Source: Pseudanabaena sp. PCC 7367
Lineage (GTDB): Bacteria > Cyanobacteriota > Cyanobacteriia > Pseudanabaenales > Pseudanabaenaceae
Direction: 5' to 3'
Assembly (NCBI RefSeq): GCF_000317065.1
Contig: NC_019701.1
Span: 2,552,001-2,616,000 of the forward strand
Length of the DNA stretch: 64,000 nucleotides
The notes under the pieces are model-generated. The model made no database searches. It worked only from the letters and a program-made list of their open reading frames with translations, and was not told the origin of the DNA. The translations under genes and the position numbers were made by a program. Shown here piece by piece: positions 39,753 to 49,900 of the stretch. How positions within the stretch are numbered: position 1 is the first letter of the stretch; every line of letters begins with the position of its first letter.

Positions 39753-40160
39753 GTGGATCTACGCATCTTTTTCTTACCATCTTTGCCGATTCATAAACTC
39801 AACCAACTGCCCCGATCGCCAGGAATTTATTACATTACTGCGTTCTGGTTGGTTTTTTATGTGGGCAAAGCCACTAATTTGCGGCGGCGTTGGTCAGGTA
39901 AAAATCATCAGCGCTATAACCAGTTCAAGATCCTGGCTCCATTTGCCAGGTTGCACTACAAAACCATGCCCAGGCATCGCATCGATGGCTATGAAAAAGC
40001 TGAGATCGATCGGCTCCGACTACCCTGGAATCAAAGCCGAGTACCAGATTTCTATGGCTTGGTGGGCTTTTTTATCTGGGTTTGGTTCTGGATTTTCTTT
40101 TATTTTGCCCTGATTGCCTTGGCGGCAAGGATCGCATTTTTGTTGCTCTGGCAGCGTTAA
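39753..40160 (+). CDS. GIY-YIG nuclease-like protein with C-terminal membrane segment
   Basis: Residues about 20-95 resemble a GIY-YIG endonuclease domain: SPGIYYIT, FYVGKATNLRRRW with the conserved Gly-Lys and Arg, and KAEIDRLRLPWNQSR with the usual Glu and Asn. The rest (about 100-130, GFFIWVWFWIFFYFALIALAARIAFLLLW, here cited in part) is strongly hydrophobic and should be one or two membrane helices, an unusual addition to this nuclease fold. GTG start at 39753. Substrate unknown; could be a membrane-tethered nuclease or an inactive relative. Confidence 0.65.
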   Translation: MDLRIFFLPSLPIHKLNQLPRSPGIYYITAFWLVFYVGKATNLRRRWSGKNHQRYNQFKILAPFARLHYKTMPRHRIDGYEKAEIDRLRLPWNQSRVPDFYGLVGFFIWVWFWIFFYFALIALAARIAFLLLWQR

Positions 40161-40215
40161 CCTAAATTCGTCATTAACTAAACTGCTATATTGCCATTAG
40201 CAACTACGATCTACA

Positions 40216-41238
40216 ATGCAGCATCATTCTTTAAAACTCAGATTCCGATCGGCAATGGTGGTAGTTCTGGCGGAAATGACCGCGATCGCCTCCCCTGAAT
40301 TTGCAACTAAAAATATGCATCACCTGGCCGCCCAAATCCCCGCGATCGCCAATGGCAGTAACTTGGCGCAGGTCAGCAAGAATCTGGCCGCGATCGGAGC
40401 TACCCCAGCAGAGCAGGAGTTAATTAATACCTGGGTGGTGATTGCGATCGCCCTATATCACCATGAGAATTTGGCAACCTTACCGATCGACCTAGCTGCG
40501 GCAAGTGAGCATGATTTTGCTGATCAAAAACCTCTGCCCATATATCTGCCCATATATAAGAGCATGGCTGAGCTAGAAACCTTGGTGTTGGGTTTGGCGA
40601 TCGCCCTCTGTTGCCGCGATCGGTTTAGTCCCCGTGATTTTATTAGTAATTGTTGTGATTACCTGGGCAAGTATGTTGATTGCCTGGCCGCACAAGGTGC
40701 TAGCTTGCAAACTGATCAGTTAGGAATAACAGCGATCGATCGACTCGATCAACTATTTCGTCAGCTCTGGCAAAAGTTGCAACTAGTGCAAAAATTGGTT
40801 AATCAAGGCCAAAGTGCTTTGGTGGCGCGATCGCAATTGGGCGCAAATAGTCTTTGCTTTGGCTTATATTGTTTGCTCAGCACTGCCGATCACCCGCAAC
40901 TAGTCAGGGTGCGATTGGCACAATTTATGGACTCAGCGGATCATATGGAGCCAGGGGATATCGGGGCGATCGGCTCAGATGATCCAATATCTATGCTTTC
41001 ACCTGATTTAACCACTATGGCGGGCATTAATGTCAGGATTGGCATTGCTGCTCTGGCAGCAGTTTACAATGGTGTGATTTTGGAAAATGAGAGTAGCGAT
41101 CAACAAATTATGCGATCGGGAATCGAGATGGGCGATCGGCTCTTAGCCTATTGGTCTGGGGTATATGAGCCAGAGTTCAATCAAATAGATTTTTATCCTG
41201 CAATTACTGCTGCAGATCTTCTCAGGCGCAGATGCTAA
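40216..41238 (+). CDS. Uncharacterised helical protein
   Basis: 340 residues, mostly alpha-helical and soluble, Ala/Leu/Gln rich. The opening KLRFRSAMVVVLAEM faintly recalls the RFRGALLG start of ADP-ribosylglycohydrolases, and later blocks NTWVVIAIALYHH and LETLVLGLAIALCCRDRF fit all-alpha packing, but the metal-binding Asp/Glu/Thr motifs of that family are not seen. I therefore do not assign a function. ATG start 55 bases after the GIY-YIG gene, so the two may be co-transcribed. It may be a divergent, non-catalytic family member. Confidence 0.6.
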   Translation: MQHHSLKLRFRSAMVVVLAEMTAIASPEFATKNMHHLAAQIPAIANGSNLAQVSKNLAAIGATPAEQELINTWVVIAIALYHHENLATLPIDLAAASEHDFADQKPLPIYLPIYKSMAELETLVLGLAIALCCRDRFSPRDFISNCCDYLGKYVDCLAAQGASLQTDQLGITAIDRLDQLFRQLWQKLQLVQKLVNQGQSALVARSQLGANSLCFGLYCLLSTADHPQLVRVRLAQFMDSADHMEPGDIGAIGSDDPISMLSPDLTTMAGINVRIGIAALAAVYNGVILENESSDQQIMRSGIEMGDRLLAYWSGVYEPEFNQIDFYPAITAADLLRRRC

Positions 41239-41311
41239 TGGCTATCATGTGAGGTAGCAAAGTTTAATAGGTCAATATTGATTTCAGTATCGAATAATAG
41301 AGCTTTAAATT

Positions 41312-41812
41312 ATGAATCCAGAAGACAAATTGGCGGCGATCGCTAATTCAGAGTACATTGGCAGGAAAATTTATGATGGCTTCAACCAACGCAAGCTAGA
41401 ACTGTGGGATGAGGTGATTGCAACTGATGTGGAGATTCGCAGCACCATAGGCACTGCACCAATGTATGGGATAGAGGCTCTTAAAGGCTGGGCAGCAGAA
41501 TTCCAGGTTGGTTTTCAACCTCGCCTTGATCTAGTTGATGAGATCTACGGCATAAATCGTGCCACGATCGCGGTGAACTTAAACTGGCAACATGTGAAAA
41601 AGTTTTTCCATCTCGATCCCACTGGTCGAGCCGGGACATCAATTGAATACTTTATTCTCAAGATTTCTAAAAATAAAGTAACTCACTTTTGGGTTGCTGA
41701 TCATACCCTGGATCTTGTAATGTACCTGGTGCGCGAAAGGGGTATGTATTATCCCCAAAACTATACACCTGAACCTATTGTCCGTGGTGAGGAACCCAGT
41801 TTATTTAGCTAG
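41312..41812 (+). CDS. SnoaL-like / NTF2-fold protein
   Basis: 166 residues with the cone-shaped NTF2-like fold seen in SnoaL polyketide cyclases and ketosteroid isomerase relatives: helices IGRKIYDGFNQRKLELWDEV, then IEALKGWAAEFQVGFQPRLDL, and strands ending in KVTHFWVADHTLDLVMYL. The catalytic assignment is not possible, as this fold serves many reactions or only binding. It lies convergent with the SDR gene (28 bases between stops), and 73 bases after the helical protein gene. Probably a cytoplasmic small-molecule binding or isomerising protein. Confidence 0.68.
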   Translation: MNPEDKLAAIANSEYIGRKIYDGFNQRKLELWDEVIATDVEIRSTIGTAPMYGIEALKGWAAEFQVGFQPRLDLVDEIYGINRATIAVNLNWQHVKKFFHLDPTGRAGTSIEYFILKISKNKVTHFWVADHTLDLVMYLVRERGMYYPQNYTPEPIVRGEEPSLFS

Positions 41813-41839
41813 AGCTAATAGCGGCAAGTAAATTAGTAA

Positions 41840-42826
41840 CTAATCTGCTACCGCTTCCAAATTAGTCAAAATATCGCTGAGACTACCATACTTGGGCATA
41901 ATCCCAAACGTGCCGGGATTAACCACCTGATAGGTAAAATGACGCTGATCGAGGCAGTAACGATCCCAGGCTGCCATTTTCACATTAAACAGTTTAATAA
42001 TCAGATTAATCAATGTAGGATTGAGGTTAAATTGCCAGCCAATTTTTTTATTGTAAAAAGTTGCTACTTCCGCGATCGCCTCATTCACCGTTAGTCTGGG
42101 CATTCCCAGCACCAACCGGAGTGGCATTTTATGGTCTAGTTCTGCTTCTGCCAATCTAGTTTTAATCTGGTCGAGATCGGTTTTCACCAGATAGGTAATC
42201 GTTTGGGCAATGTCGGCCGCATGGACAAGGTGGAAACTAGCATCAGCCCTGAAAAAGCGAATCCAGCCAATATATTTAGCCACTTCCCGGAACCCCCGCG
42301 AAATATGGGAACGTGGTTTGTCCTTGTCGCCACCAATTACCAGGGTCGGGAAAACGCTAATAAGTTTTGATTTGATTGCCGATCGCTCCAGATTCCGCAG
42401 GCAAGCATATTTAGAGCGAATGTAGTCAGTGCCAAGGGATTCCGCTGCTGGCAGGGTTTGATTATTTTGATCCAGGATGCTAGCAGTCGAGAAATAGATC
42501 GCCTTCTCACAGAGATCCGGATTTAAATAGCCAAATAGCTCCTGGGTTTTATAGACATTGGTTTCAAATACCTCGATCGTCTCGCCCCAGGCTGCCGCAG
42601 TCGAGATCGCAAAATTAACACTGCCCAGGATATCCCGATATTTATAGATATCCTGAATTTTACCCTCCAAAATTTTTACATTCGGGCGATCGCTAACGTC
42701 AATCTTCAGCTTCTGGGGATCACGGAGGAGCAAAAACAGCTCATAGTCAGTTTGACTCAGCAGTGACTCGACCAGGTAATGCCCAACACAGCCACTAGCC
42801 CCAGTAATAAATACGCGTTTTACCAT
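41840..42826 (-). CDS. NAD(P)-dependent epimerase/dehydratase (extended SDR)
   Basis: 328-residue extended short-chain dehydrogenase. The nucleotide-binding motif is FITGASGCVGHYL, and the catalytic Tyr-Lys pair is in YIRSKYACLRNLE (YxxxK). A Ser in IYFSTASILD is the third residue of the triad. C-terminal substrate domain (FHLVHAADIAQTITYL) is typical. The precise substrate cannot be read; relatives act on sugar nucleotides, sterols or flavonoid-like ketones. ATG start. The gene stands apart from hemE by about 205 bases. Confidence 0.82.
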   Translation of the reverse strand: MVKRVFITGASGCVGHYLVESLLSQTDYELFLLLRDPQKLKIDVSDRPNVKILEGKIQDIYKYRDILGSVNFAISTAAAWGETIEVFETNVYKTQELFGYLNPDLCEKAIYFSTASILDQNNQTLPAAESLGTDYIRSKYACLRNLERSAIKSKLISVFPTLVIGGDKDKPRSHISRGFREVAKYIGWIRFFRADASFHLVHAADIAQTITYLVKTDLDQIKTRLAEAELDHKMPLRLVLGMPRLTVNEAIAEVATFYNKKIGWQFNLNPTLINLIIKLFNVKMAAWDRYCLDQRHFTYQVVNPGTFGIMPKYGSLSDILTNLEAVAD

Positions 42827-43031
42827 GCACTTTTCAAAGATTAATATGGAGCGATCGCCCTGGTTATGTTTATTAATTTAATTGTAATCGGCGCAGCTTA
42901 ATCAAGTTTAATCACCACGATCGATGCATTAAAGCATAAATCAATTCATAACCAGCATTTAAGTATAAACGTCAAAGGTAGAGATCTAAAATATCCTGAA
43001 TCAAGCAGTTGATCTTGATTGAATCTTAAAG

Positions 43032-44084
43032 CTAACCCTGATCCTTAGCATAGGAATAGGATTTCACCGTTTCAAAATAGAAAGCGGCGTTTTCTTCTGG
43101 GGTAGTAGAAAGAATGCCATGTCCCAGGTTCATGATGTGGCCACGGGTACCAGCCTGGCGAATCGTTTGATAGATCCGATCGCGGATATAGTCCTGCTTG
43201 CCAAACAACACACAGGGGTCAAGATTTCCCTGTACCTTTATACCTGGCCCCAATCGTTGCCGTGCTTCGGCCATATCCACTGTCCAATCGACGCTGATAA
43301 TATCTACGCCGGTTTTGGGCATCCGATCGAGAATACCAGCACTACCACTGATATAAAGAATTAACGGTGTATCGGGATGGGTAGCCTTAACCTGGTCAAC
43401 GATCCGCTTCTCATAGGGCAAAGCAAACTCTTCATAGTCCTGTGGGGCTAGTTGGCCAGCCCAGGAATCGAATAGTTGCACCACCTGCGCGCCCATATCA
43501 ATCTGATAACGCACATACACAGCGATCGCATCGGCCAGCTTACCCAAAAAAGTATGCAGCATTTCTGGCTCAGAATAAGCCATTGCCTTGATCGTTTTGT
43601 AGTCCTTGGAGCTTTTGCCCTCGATCGCATAGGCGGCCAATGTCCAGGGTGAGCCCACAAAACCCAATACAGCAGCCTGGTCGGCGACTTCCTGGCGCAG
43701 TGTTTTGAGTACCTTGCCCACAAACGGCAGAGCGGTGGTGGGGTCTAGTTCATGCAACGCATCGATTTGTGCCTTGGTGCGGATGGGCGGATCGATGATC
43801 GGGCCTTTGCTTTCGACAATATCAAAGTTAATCCCAATCCCTGGTAAGGGGGTGAGAATATCAGAGAACATAATCACACCATCGGGCTTGAACGCATGGA
43901 ATGGTTGCAAGGAGATTTCGATCGCCAGATCAGGATTTTCTGATCGATCGCGGAAGTTGGGATGTTTCTGGCGCAATTCCCGATAGATTTTCATGTAGCG
44001 CCCAGCCTGCCGCATCATCCACACCGGTGGACGCTCGATTACTTCGCCGCGTGCAGCCCTAATTAAAAGATCGTTTCCTCCCAA
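43032..44084 (-). CDS. hemE: Uroporphyrinogen decarboxylase
   Basis: Converts uroporphyrinogen III to coproporphyrinogen III, on the way to heme and chlorophyll. The N-terminal signature [14 protein letters not shown] (substrate-binding Arg residues) and [10 protein letters not shown] (catalytic Asp) are present, with [16 protein letters not shown] and the C-terminal [10 protein letters not shown]. 350 residues, standard length. The start is TTG at 44084, supported by AGGGAGG six bases before it (on the minus strand) and by the typical distance to the RAARGE block. Complete. Confidence 0.96.
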   Translation of the reverse strand: MGGNDLLIRAARGEVIERPPVWMMRQAGRYMKIYRELRQKHPNFRDRSENPDLAIEISLQPFHAFKPDGVIMFSDILTPLPGIGINFDIVESKGPIIDPPIRTKAQIDALHELDPTTALPFVGKVLKTLRQEVADQAAVLGFVGSPWTLAAYAIEGKSSKDYKTIKAMAYSEPEMLHTFLGKLADAIAVYVRYQIDMGAQVVQLFDSWAGQLAPQDYEEFALPYEKRIVDQVKATHPDTPLILYISGSAGILDRMPKTGVDIISVDWTVDMAEARQRLGPGIKVQGNLDPCVLFGKQDYIRDRIYQTIRQAGTRGHIMNLGHGILSTTPEENAAFYFETVKSYSYAKDQG

Positions 44085-44764
44085 AAGTAGCCTCCCTTGC
44101 TACGTGATTTATGTCGATGCTGTGATGGGCTCCTCGCTAGTCAGGTCAATGCCAAATCCAGTTCTCAAAAAGCCGTGATGTTGATTATATCCTTTTGCGT
44201 ACACCTAAAAGCCTGGATCTAAATCTTGCCTATTGGCATTGCTATGTTTAAGTCTTTTGCAAGTTAGCTCCTTTATGTGTTCTTAAGGTTCTTAAGCCTA
44301 TGGTCAGGATTATTGAAGTAGAATTAATGTAAACAGGTACTTATACTTTGTTTAAGTTCTGTTTTAAAATGTTAATGTTTGTGGGTAGGAATTTTGCCCA
44401 TATTTACAGGGTTCTATGCATTTGGATACTTGGATGTATGTCTGGGTAATTCAATCTGTATAAATCTAAATAAATCTCAGCGATCGCAAATCAACGCAAG
44501 TCAATATAGATATATATGATTTATGGCGATCACTAAATCTAGTCGATATCTAGTCGATCTAACCAGCAACTTAAATAGTGATGATTTGATTTATGCGTAA
44601 TTAGCTCTTTTGCATATATGTCCAAATAGCGGCTCAGAGCGCGACTCTTGGCTCGTTGAATTAGACCTTTGCAAGAACTCTATTAATAAATACCCTGACA
44701 TCTGAGCAATGCAAGCTTGGATTAAGCATTAACTGTCCGTAGTTTAGGTTTTAGATAGGTTGCT
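44085..44764. other. Divergent spacer between hemE and cytM
   Basis: About 680 bases with both promoters. The hemE ribosome site AGGGAGG (minus strand, 44091-44097) decides its TTG start. A duplicated TCTAGTCGAT occurs near 44537-44558. A/T-rich, with no tRNA and no coding stretch noticed. Confidence 0.4.
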
Positions 44765-45154
44765 GTGAGTGATGAAGTATTAAATACAATTCCTGAGGGG
44801 CAGGAAGAATCACCCTCGCCGATCGCATGGATGGCGATTGTGGCGGTGATCGTGGCGATCGTGGCGGTGATTGCTTTGCTTGTTTATCCACAAGCCGATG
44901 ACTATACCAAAGAGGTTTTGCAACTTACCGGAGATCCAGCCAAGGGGCGATCGATTTTTGTGATGAACTGCATTGCCTGCCACGGAGAATGGGCAGATGG
45001 TGATGTGGGGCCAAGTTTGCGCAATGTTTCGGAGCGACTTTCCAGCCGACGCTTAATTCATCAAGTGGTGAGTGGGGAAACACCGCCGATGCCGCAATTT
45101 CAACCAGATCCGGAAGCGATGGCCGATTTGCTGAGCTATCTCAAGAAGTTGTAG
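44765..45154 (+). CDS. cytM: Cytochrome cM, membrane-anchored c-type cytochrome
   Basis: 129-residue monoheme cytochrome conserved in cyanobacteria, thought to affect electron flow in dark or stress conditions. An N-terminal membrane anchor occupies about residues 21-41 (AWMAIVAVIVAIVAVIALLV), so the heme domain faces the lumen or periplasm. The heme-binding motif CIACH is at residues 69-73, and a distal Met ligand candidate lies in ETPPMPQFQ (about residue 108). The end PEAMADLLSYLKKL is the usual cytochrome c helix. GTG start, with a weak AGG upstream. Assignment to cytM rests on the anchor and motif spacing. Confidence 0.9.
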   Translation: MSDEVLNTIPEGQEESPSPIAWMAIVAVIVAIVAVIALLVYPQADDYTKEVLQLTGDPAKGRSIFVMNCIACHGEWADGDVGPSLRNVSERLSSRRLIHQVVSGETPPMPQFQPDPEAMADLLSYLKKL

Positions 45155-45244
45155 GTATAAATAAAATAAATAGGTATAAATAATAAGTATCAATAAATAG
45201 ATAGATATAGCCAAATAGATGCGATCGCTTTAATTTAAATCCCT

Positions 45245-46585
45245 ATGGCGGCAAGCTTGAATCAACCCAATGAATTTGATGCTGCCCTAGGCAAGTCAGA
45301 TGGGCTTAGCCAGGTTGAGTTTGATGCTCCGGTTTTAGGTGGGTTGGCGGGACTACGGCAACAGATTTTTAATCCCCATTTAGCGATCGCCACCAGAGTT
45401 GAAGCGCTTTCTAAGGCAATGGCCTATGGTGAGGCTGGTTTGGATTTGGTGGTAGAAATACTCGGCGATCGGCGGGTAGCTTTCTCTAATCAGCAGGACA
45501 ATCAATATCCTCAATCTATCCACCAAGAGCTTAGCCATGGTGAATCACTGCGCCGCGCTACCTATGACCTGCTCAAACCTAGATCTGAAGCCAAGATCCG
45601 CCAGCTAATCCTGGCCTATAATCCCTATCGCTTTTTTAATTGCAGCCAGGTTCTTGCTCCGGCTGAGAGTTTGGAGCAGGGGCAGCGATCGCCGATAATT
45701 GCAGTAATTTTTGCTGCCAATCAACCACAACTGATCACCGGTAGTAATAATGGTTGGCTGCGGATTTGGGATCACCACTCATTTCAACCATTGCAATCTC
45801 CGTGCTGTATTAGATCCTGGCGATCTGATCATGCTAAATTAACCGCGATCGCCTTTGACCAAAATGAGCAATTTGCTAATCACCTGGTGGCCACAGGAAC
45901 CGACCAAGGCTCGATTCGGGTTGGGCATTTAGATCGCGGTAACGAGATCGTCTGTCTAATTGGACACCGCGATCGGATTGCGGCGCTTGCTTTTGCGAGA
46001 AATTATTTAATTAGCAGCAGTCGAGATGGACTGGCTTTGGTGTGGGATTGGCGATCGCAGCAGGTTGTTTATGAACTAACTGGGCATGGTTATCCAGTGG
46101 CAGCGGTGGCAACGGGGATTAAGGGCAACCTGGCAGCAACGGGTAGCCGAGATGCAGTGAAAGTGTGGGATCTAAGAACTGGGCAAATTGTGCGGAGCCT
46201 GGGTGGCAATTATCCGATCGCGGCGTTGACCTTTAGCCCGGATGAGAATTTTTTGATTGTGGCGGGCAAGGATAAAACGATCAAGGTGTGGGATATCTGG
46301 CGCAAGCAGCTCGTTCGCACCCTGAAGGGGCACAATTCAACGGTGGATTGTTTAGCGATCAGCAAAGATGGTTTGATTCTGGTGAGTGCGGGGCGCGATC
46401 GCACGATCAAAATTTGGGATTGGCGATCGGGGCGGTTGCTGCGTAATCTGGGGGATGATTTGCTGGAGCAGAATCGGCATGGGGCTGATATTGAGGCGGT
46501 GGCGATTAGTAATGATGGTGGCGCGATCGCTAGTGCGAGCCGGGATGGGACGGTGCGATTGTGGGGAATGCCAGGACTTGTTTAA
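45245..46585 (+). CDS. WD40 repeat protein
   Basis: 446 residues. The first 140 (helical, e.g. FNPHLAIATRVEALSKAMAYGEAGLDLVV, shown in part) contain a GUN4/HEAT-like helical stretch found in several cyanobacterial WD40 proteins; the remainder is one propeller of about seven WD40 repeats (VIFAANQPQLITGSNNGWLR, then SSSRDGLALVWDW, LTFSPDENFLIVAGKD, AISKDGLILVSAGRDRTIKI). It acts as a protein-interaction scaffold. ATG start about 90 bases after cytM, which is separated by an A/T-rich spacer. Partner unknown. It is not closely similar to the split phosphatase-WD40 protein. Confidence 0.8.
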   Translation: MAASLNQPNEFDAALGKSDGLSQVEFDAPVLGGLAGLRQQIFNPHLAIATRVEALSKAMAYGEAGLDLVVEILGDRRVAFSNQQDNQYPQSIHQELSHGESLRRATYDLLKPRSEAKIRQLILAYNPYRFFNCSQVLAPAESLEQGQRSPIIAVIFAANQPQLITGSNNGWLRIWDHHSFQPLQSPCCIRSWRSDHAKLTAIAFDQNEQFANHLVATGTDQGSIRVGHLDRGNEIVCLIGHRDRIAALAFARNYLISSSRDGLALVWDWRSQQVVYELTGHGYPVAAVATGIKGNLAATGSRDAVKVWDLRTGQIVRSLGGNYPIAALTFSPDENFLIVAGKDKTIKVWDIWRKQLVRTLKGHNSTVDCLAISKDGLILVSAGRDRTIKIWDWRSGRLLRNLGDDLLEQNRHGADIEAVAISNDGGAIASASRDGTVRLWGMPGLV

Positions 46586-46969
46586 ATGCCAAATAAACAT
46601 TGGGTATTCTCGATCGCCCAAAACCTATACTCAATAAACCACTATGCATGGATCAGCTCACGAGATCGTTTTTGGATCTCTCCTTTGAGTACCTGGTAGC
46701 GGTGTAGCGGTATTTTGTCACCCCAACTATATGCACTGTTAATCTTGTTATTTATAGTATGGCTGTTGGTTTAATTCTCTACCATTTATTTTTTGGTTAT
46801 AGCTTATCTGATATACAGACTGTTACCAAAAATCTTGCACTGAAAGTACATGGTTTTGATTAGCGTGCTGGGACAATAAATTGTAAACAACAATTAAACT
46901 TAAAAATCTTACTTATACCATCGTGGTAGTTTTTTTTTATATGTGAAACATTGCTAAAGAGTTAAAACT
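46586..46969 (+). promoter_or_regulatory. Leader of giant gene with hairpin and T9 run
   Basis: No gene in these 384 bases. At 46916-46928 TACCA-TCG-TGGTA forms a 5-bp stem with a 3-base loop, followed by G and nine T residues (46930-46938). It lies about 30 bases before the giant gene's ATG. It looks like a small intrinsic terminator, possibly ending transcripts from the WD40 gene or acting as a leader attenuator. AAAGAG near 46957 is the probable ribosome site. Confidence 0.55.
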
Positions 46970-49900
46970 ATGCAACCACAATGGGCTAATTATATTCGTA
47001 CCTACTCCGATCGAAACTATCAGCATACGGCACTGGTAAGCCATACAGGAGTGTTAATTGCCTTCGCCATTGGGGACGATCGCCGCATTTATTACAACGT
47101 CCTCGACCAGCAGAACAACCCCGAATCGATCGATGTAAACAACTGGCTAGACACCCCCCAGGAATTAATTTTTCCGCGCGAGATTGCCCAGGTCGGGTTT
47201 GCGATCGTAGCCAATAAAGGTTTACCAATGGTGCGCAGTGATGGAGAACCTGCCACCAGTCCCGCCGATGCCGATTGGTTCCATTCCTCCACGGCACGCC
47301 TAACCGAAATTGCTCCCTTTCAGGTGTTCAGTGACAATCAGTATGTTTATCTGTTTCGCCAGGCGATCGCTGCTGGTGATCCGAATATGATCACGGTGAA
47401 TGATGTAGATGGTGAGCCCCAGCCGATTGTCGATCGCACCTTACTAGTCGATCGGTTTATTCTGGCGGGTACGATGCTGAAAACCGTGCGTGAAGTGCGT
47501 TATCGGCGCAGTCGCCACAAAGTTTTACCCGCTGGCCCCCGCGATAGTGTTGGGGCGGTGGATATGAACAATATGCCTTTTTATGAACCAACCCAAGAGT
47601 TGGATTTTGTGCGTAACATTGGCCTGGGAAGATTTAGCGTGATTCAAGTGCCCAGTGGCATTCCCGATGTGAATCGCTGGCAAATTTTTGTACATAATCA
47701 TCTCACCGAACGGATTGATTCCTATAATATTGAGCGATCGGCGGATGGTTTATTCAATACCCAGGGCAGTGAAAGCCCCGCTGCATTTGAACGAATGGGT
47801 CATGCGGAAACAGCGCTGCGACTGGAATCTGGTGCCTATGTGACTGGACAGGCGCAGGTAATCAATCGCCCTAGTTTTAATATTTCCGTTTGGATTAAAC
47901 CGGAAAGCACCGGCACCATTTATGCAGAAGGCATTCCCGCTGCCAGCACTGATATATTGCAACTCAATATTATTGATACGAACCTAGATATTGACGGCCA
48001 ATCGCTGGCAGGATATGGGTTGGAAGTAGTTAGTTATCACCAAGCTACCAACAATACTGCCACTGTTCGCTCTGCTGCCAATGTGATCGAGATGGGGGAA
48101 TGGAATTTTATTAGTCTTTCTTTCCTGCCCATGCTGGGTTCCCAGACTCCACCGGAAAACTCTGGTGTTGTAGTGATGATGGTGGGCAATGTGGTGGTGA
48201 ATGATGGTGAAGCGGAATCTAGCTATCTATTATTCCCTACCCATGATGGCGCGAATCTGGTTGCCACGCTGGGAATTAATGCTGCAGCAATCCAGGGTGG
48301 TACTCAATCGGCTACACCGATCACCGCTACGATCGACGAACTGTCCATTTGGGATCGGGCGCGATCGGAAACCGAGCTACAGCAAAAACAGAGTATTCGC
48401 CTGGTGGGGAATGAATTTGGCCTGCTCACCTATTGGCAATTTGACGAGGGCAGCGGTGATACTATTTATGACCAAACCGATACGCTTAACAGTGGTACGC
48501 TCAATGCTACCAGCGGTGGCACTTGGCTCCAATCCGACGCTCCAGTAGGTGATAATCCCAATTTGCGCCGTACTAGTTTTGGCTTTGGCGATCGGAATGT
48601 GGCTGGGAAAGGCATTGCCGCGATGCTTTATTACCAGCAGGAAATGTTTAGCCCAGGTGACAATCGCCCCGCCGAACCGACCAAGCAAAGCGCGCGAGTA
48701 ATGTTGGCTGCAACTACTACTGTCACTGGAGAAGACAATGAACCAAAAATCGCCGTGCTGGATTTTGGGGTCGATCGGCGCGGTCGCCTCAGTCAGGTGC
48801 CCGATCGGATTAATCTGCCATTGATTGAAACCGGTGATAACGATCCCAATGCTCTGATCGCCGAAGCGATTCAACTGGAACAAACCGATATTCCCACCAC
48901 CCAGGCTCAGATTGAATTTTTACAACAGGAGATCGCCCGTAATGAATCCCTGCTGGCCACATACGCGGCACAGATTACTGAGAGTCAAGCCCAACTGGTA
49001 CAACTGCAAAATCAGCAAATTGGCAGTGGCGTAACTCTCTATCAGAACAGGCACTATATCGGTCTATCGGCACGACTGAGCTTAAATTATGCTGATAACC
49101 TGCCCAGTATAGTTAATGGCGATAATGATTCGATCCAGGTCGATTCTGGGATCACCGCCCATCTCTATACCGGTGCAAACTTTACTGGTTCAGTGATTAC
49201 CCATAACGAATCACGTACAGTGCTGGGGGGGACTTATTTCTCTCTCAATGCTCGTAGTGCCAGAATTGTGGTCAATCCGGCGCGGCAACAGCAAATTGAT
49301 TTTCATACCAATCGCATTACCAGTAATAATGCCCTGATCGATGAAATCAACAATGTAATTCTGCCTGATCTGCAGGCTCAACTAGCGGCAGCGATCGATC
49401 TGCTGGCCAGTCAGCAAGCCCGTTTAGCCGACATTCGCAATTTCTTACAAGGCCAATTGTCATTGCCAATGGGGTTGATTCATATCGATCCCAATGGATT
49501 TAATGTGGTCGGTGGCCTGCTGGACTTTGCGATCACCGATGATGCGCCGGAGCTGTTTGAAAGTGGCAGCGGCATGTTGCGGATTTACTATCGCGGCCTT
49601 GACGATCGCTTCCAAGCGATCACCTACAACACCAATGTATCCCGTGCCAGTGTGATTCTATCTGGTGTGGTGCAAATGCAGGAACGTGCCCCTGGTCTGG
49701 GTCGGAGTGAGGCTAAGGTAACCCTGGCGGATGATCCAAATCCGGATGGCACCTTGGTTACAATTACTGACGACAGCAATCCCAGTATCTGCCAAGTAAC
49801 GCTCACGAATCGGATTTTGAACATTACTGAAACCTGGCAGCGTGTTCCCCGCGATCCGGCTGGGTTTGCCCAGGTAATTAGTGGAGCTGCCCGCGAGATC

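Noticed and set aside
39736-40113. 125-codon frame overlapping the GIY-YIG gene
   Set aside because: The overlapping frame from 39753 has clear GIY-YIG motifs; this one has none.
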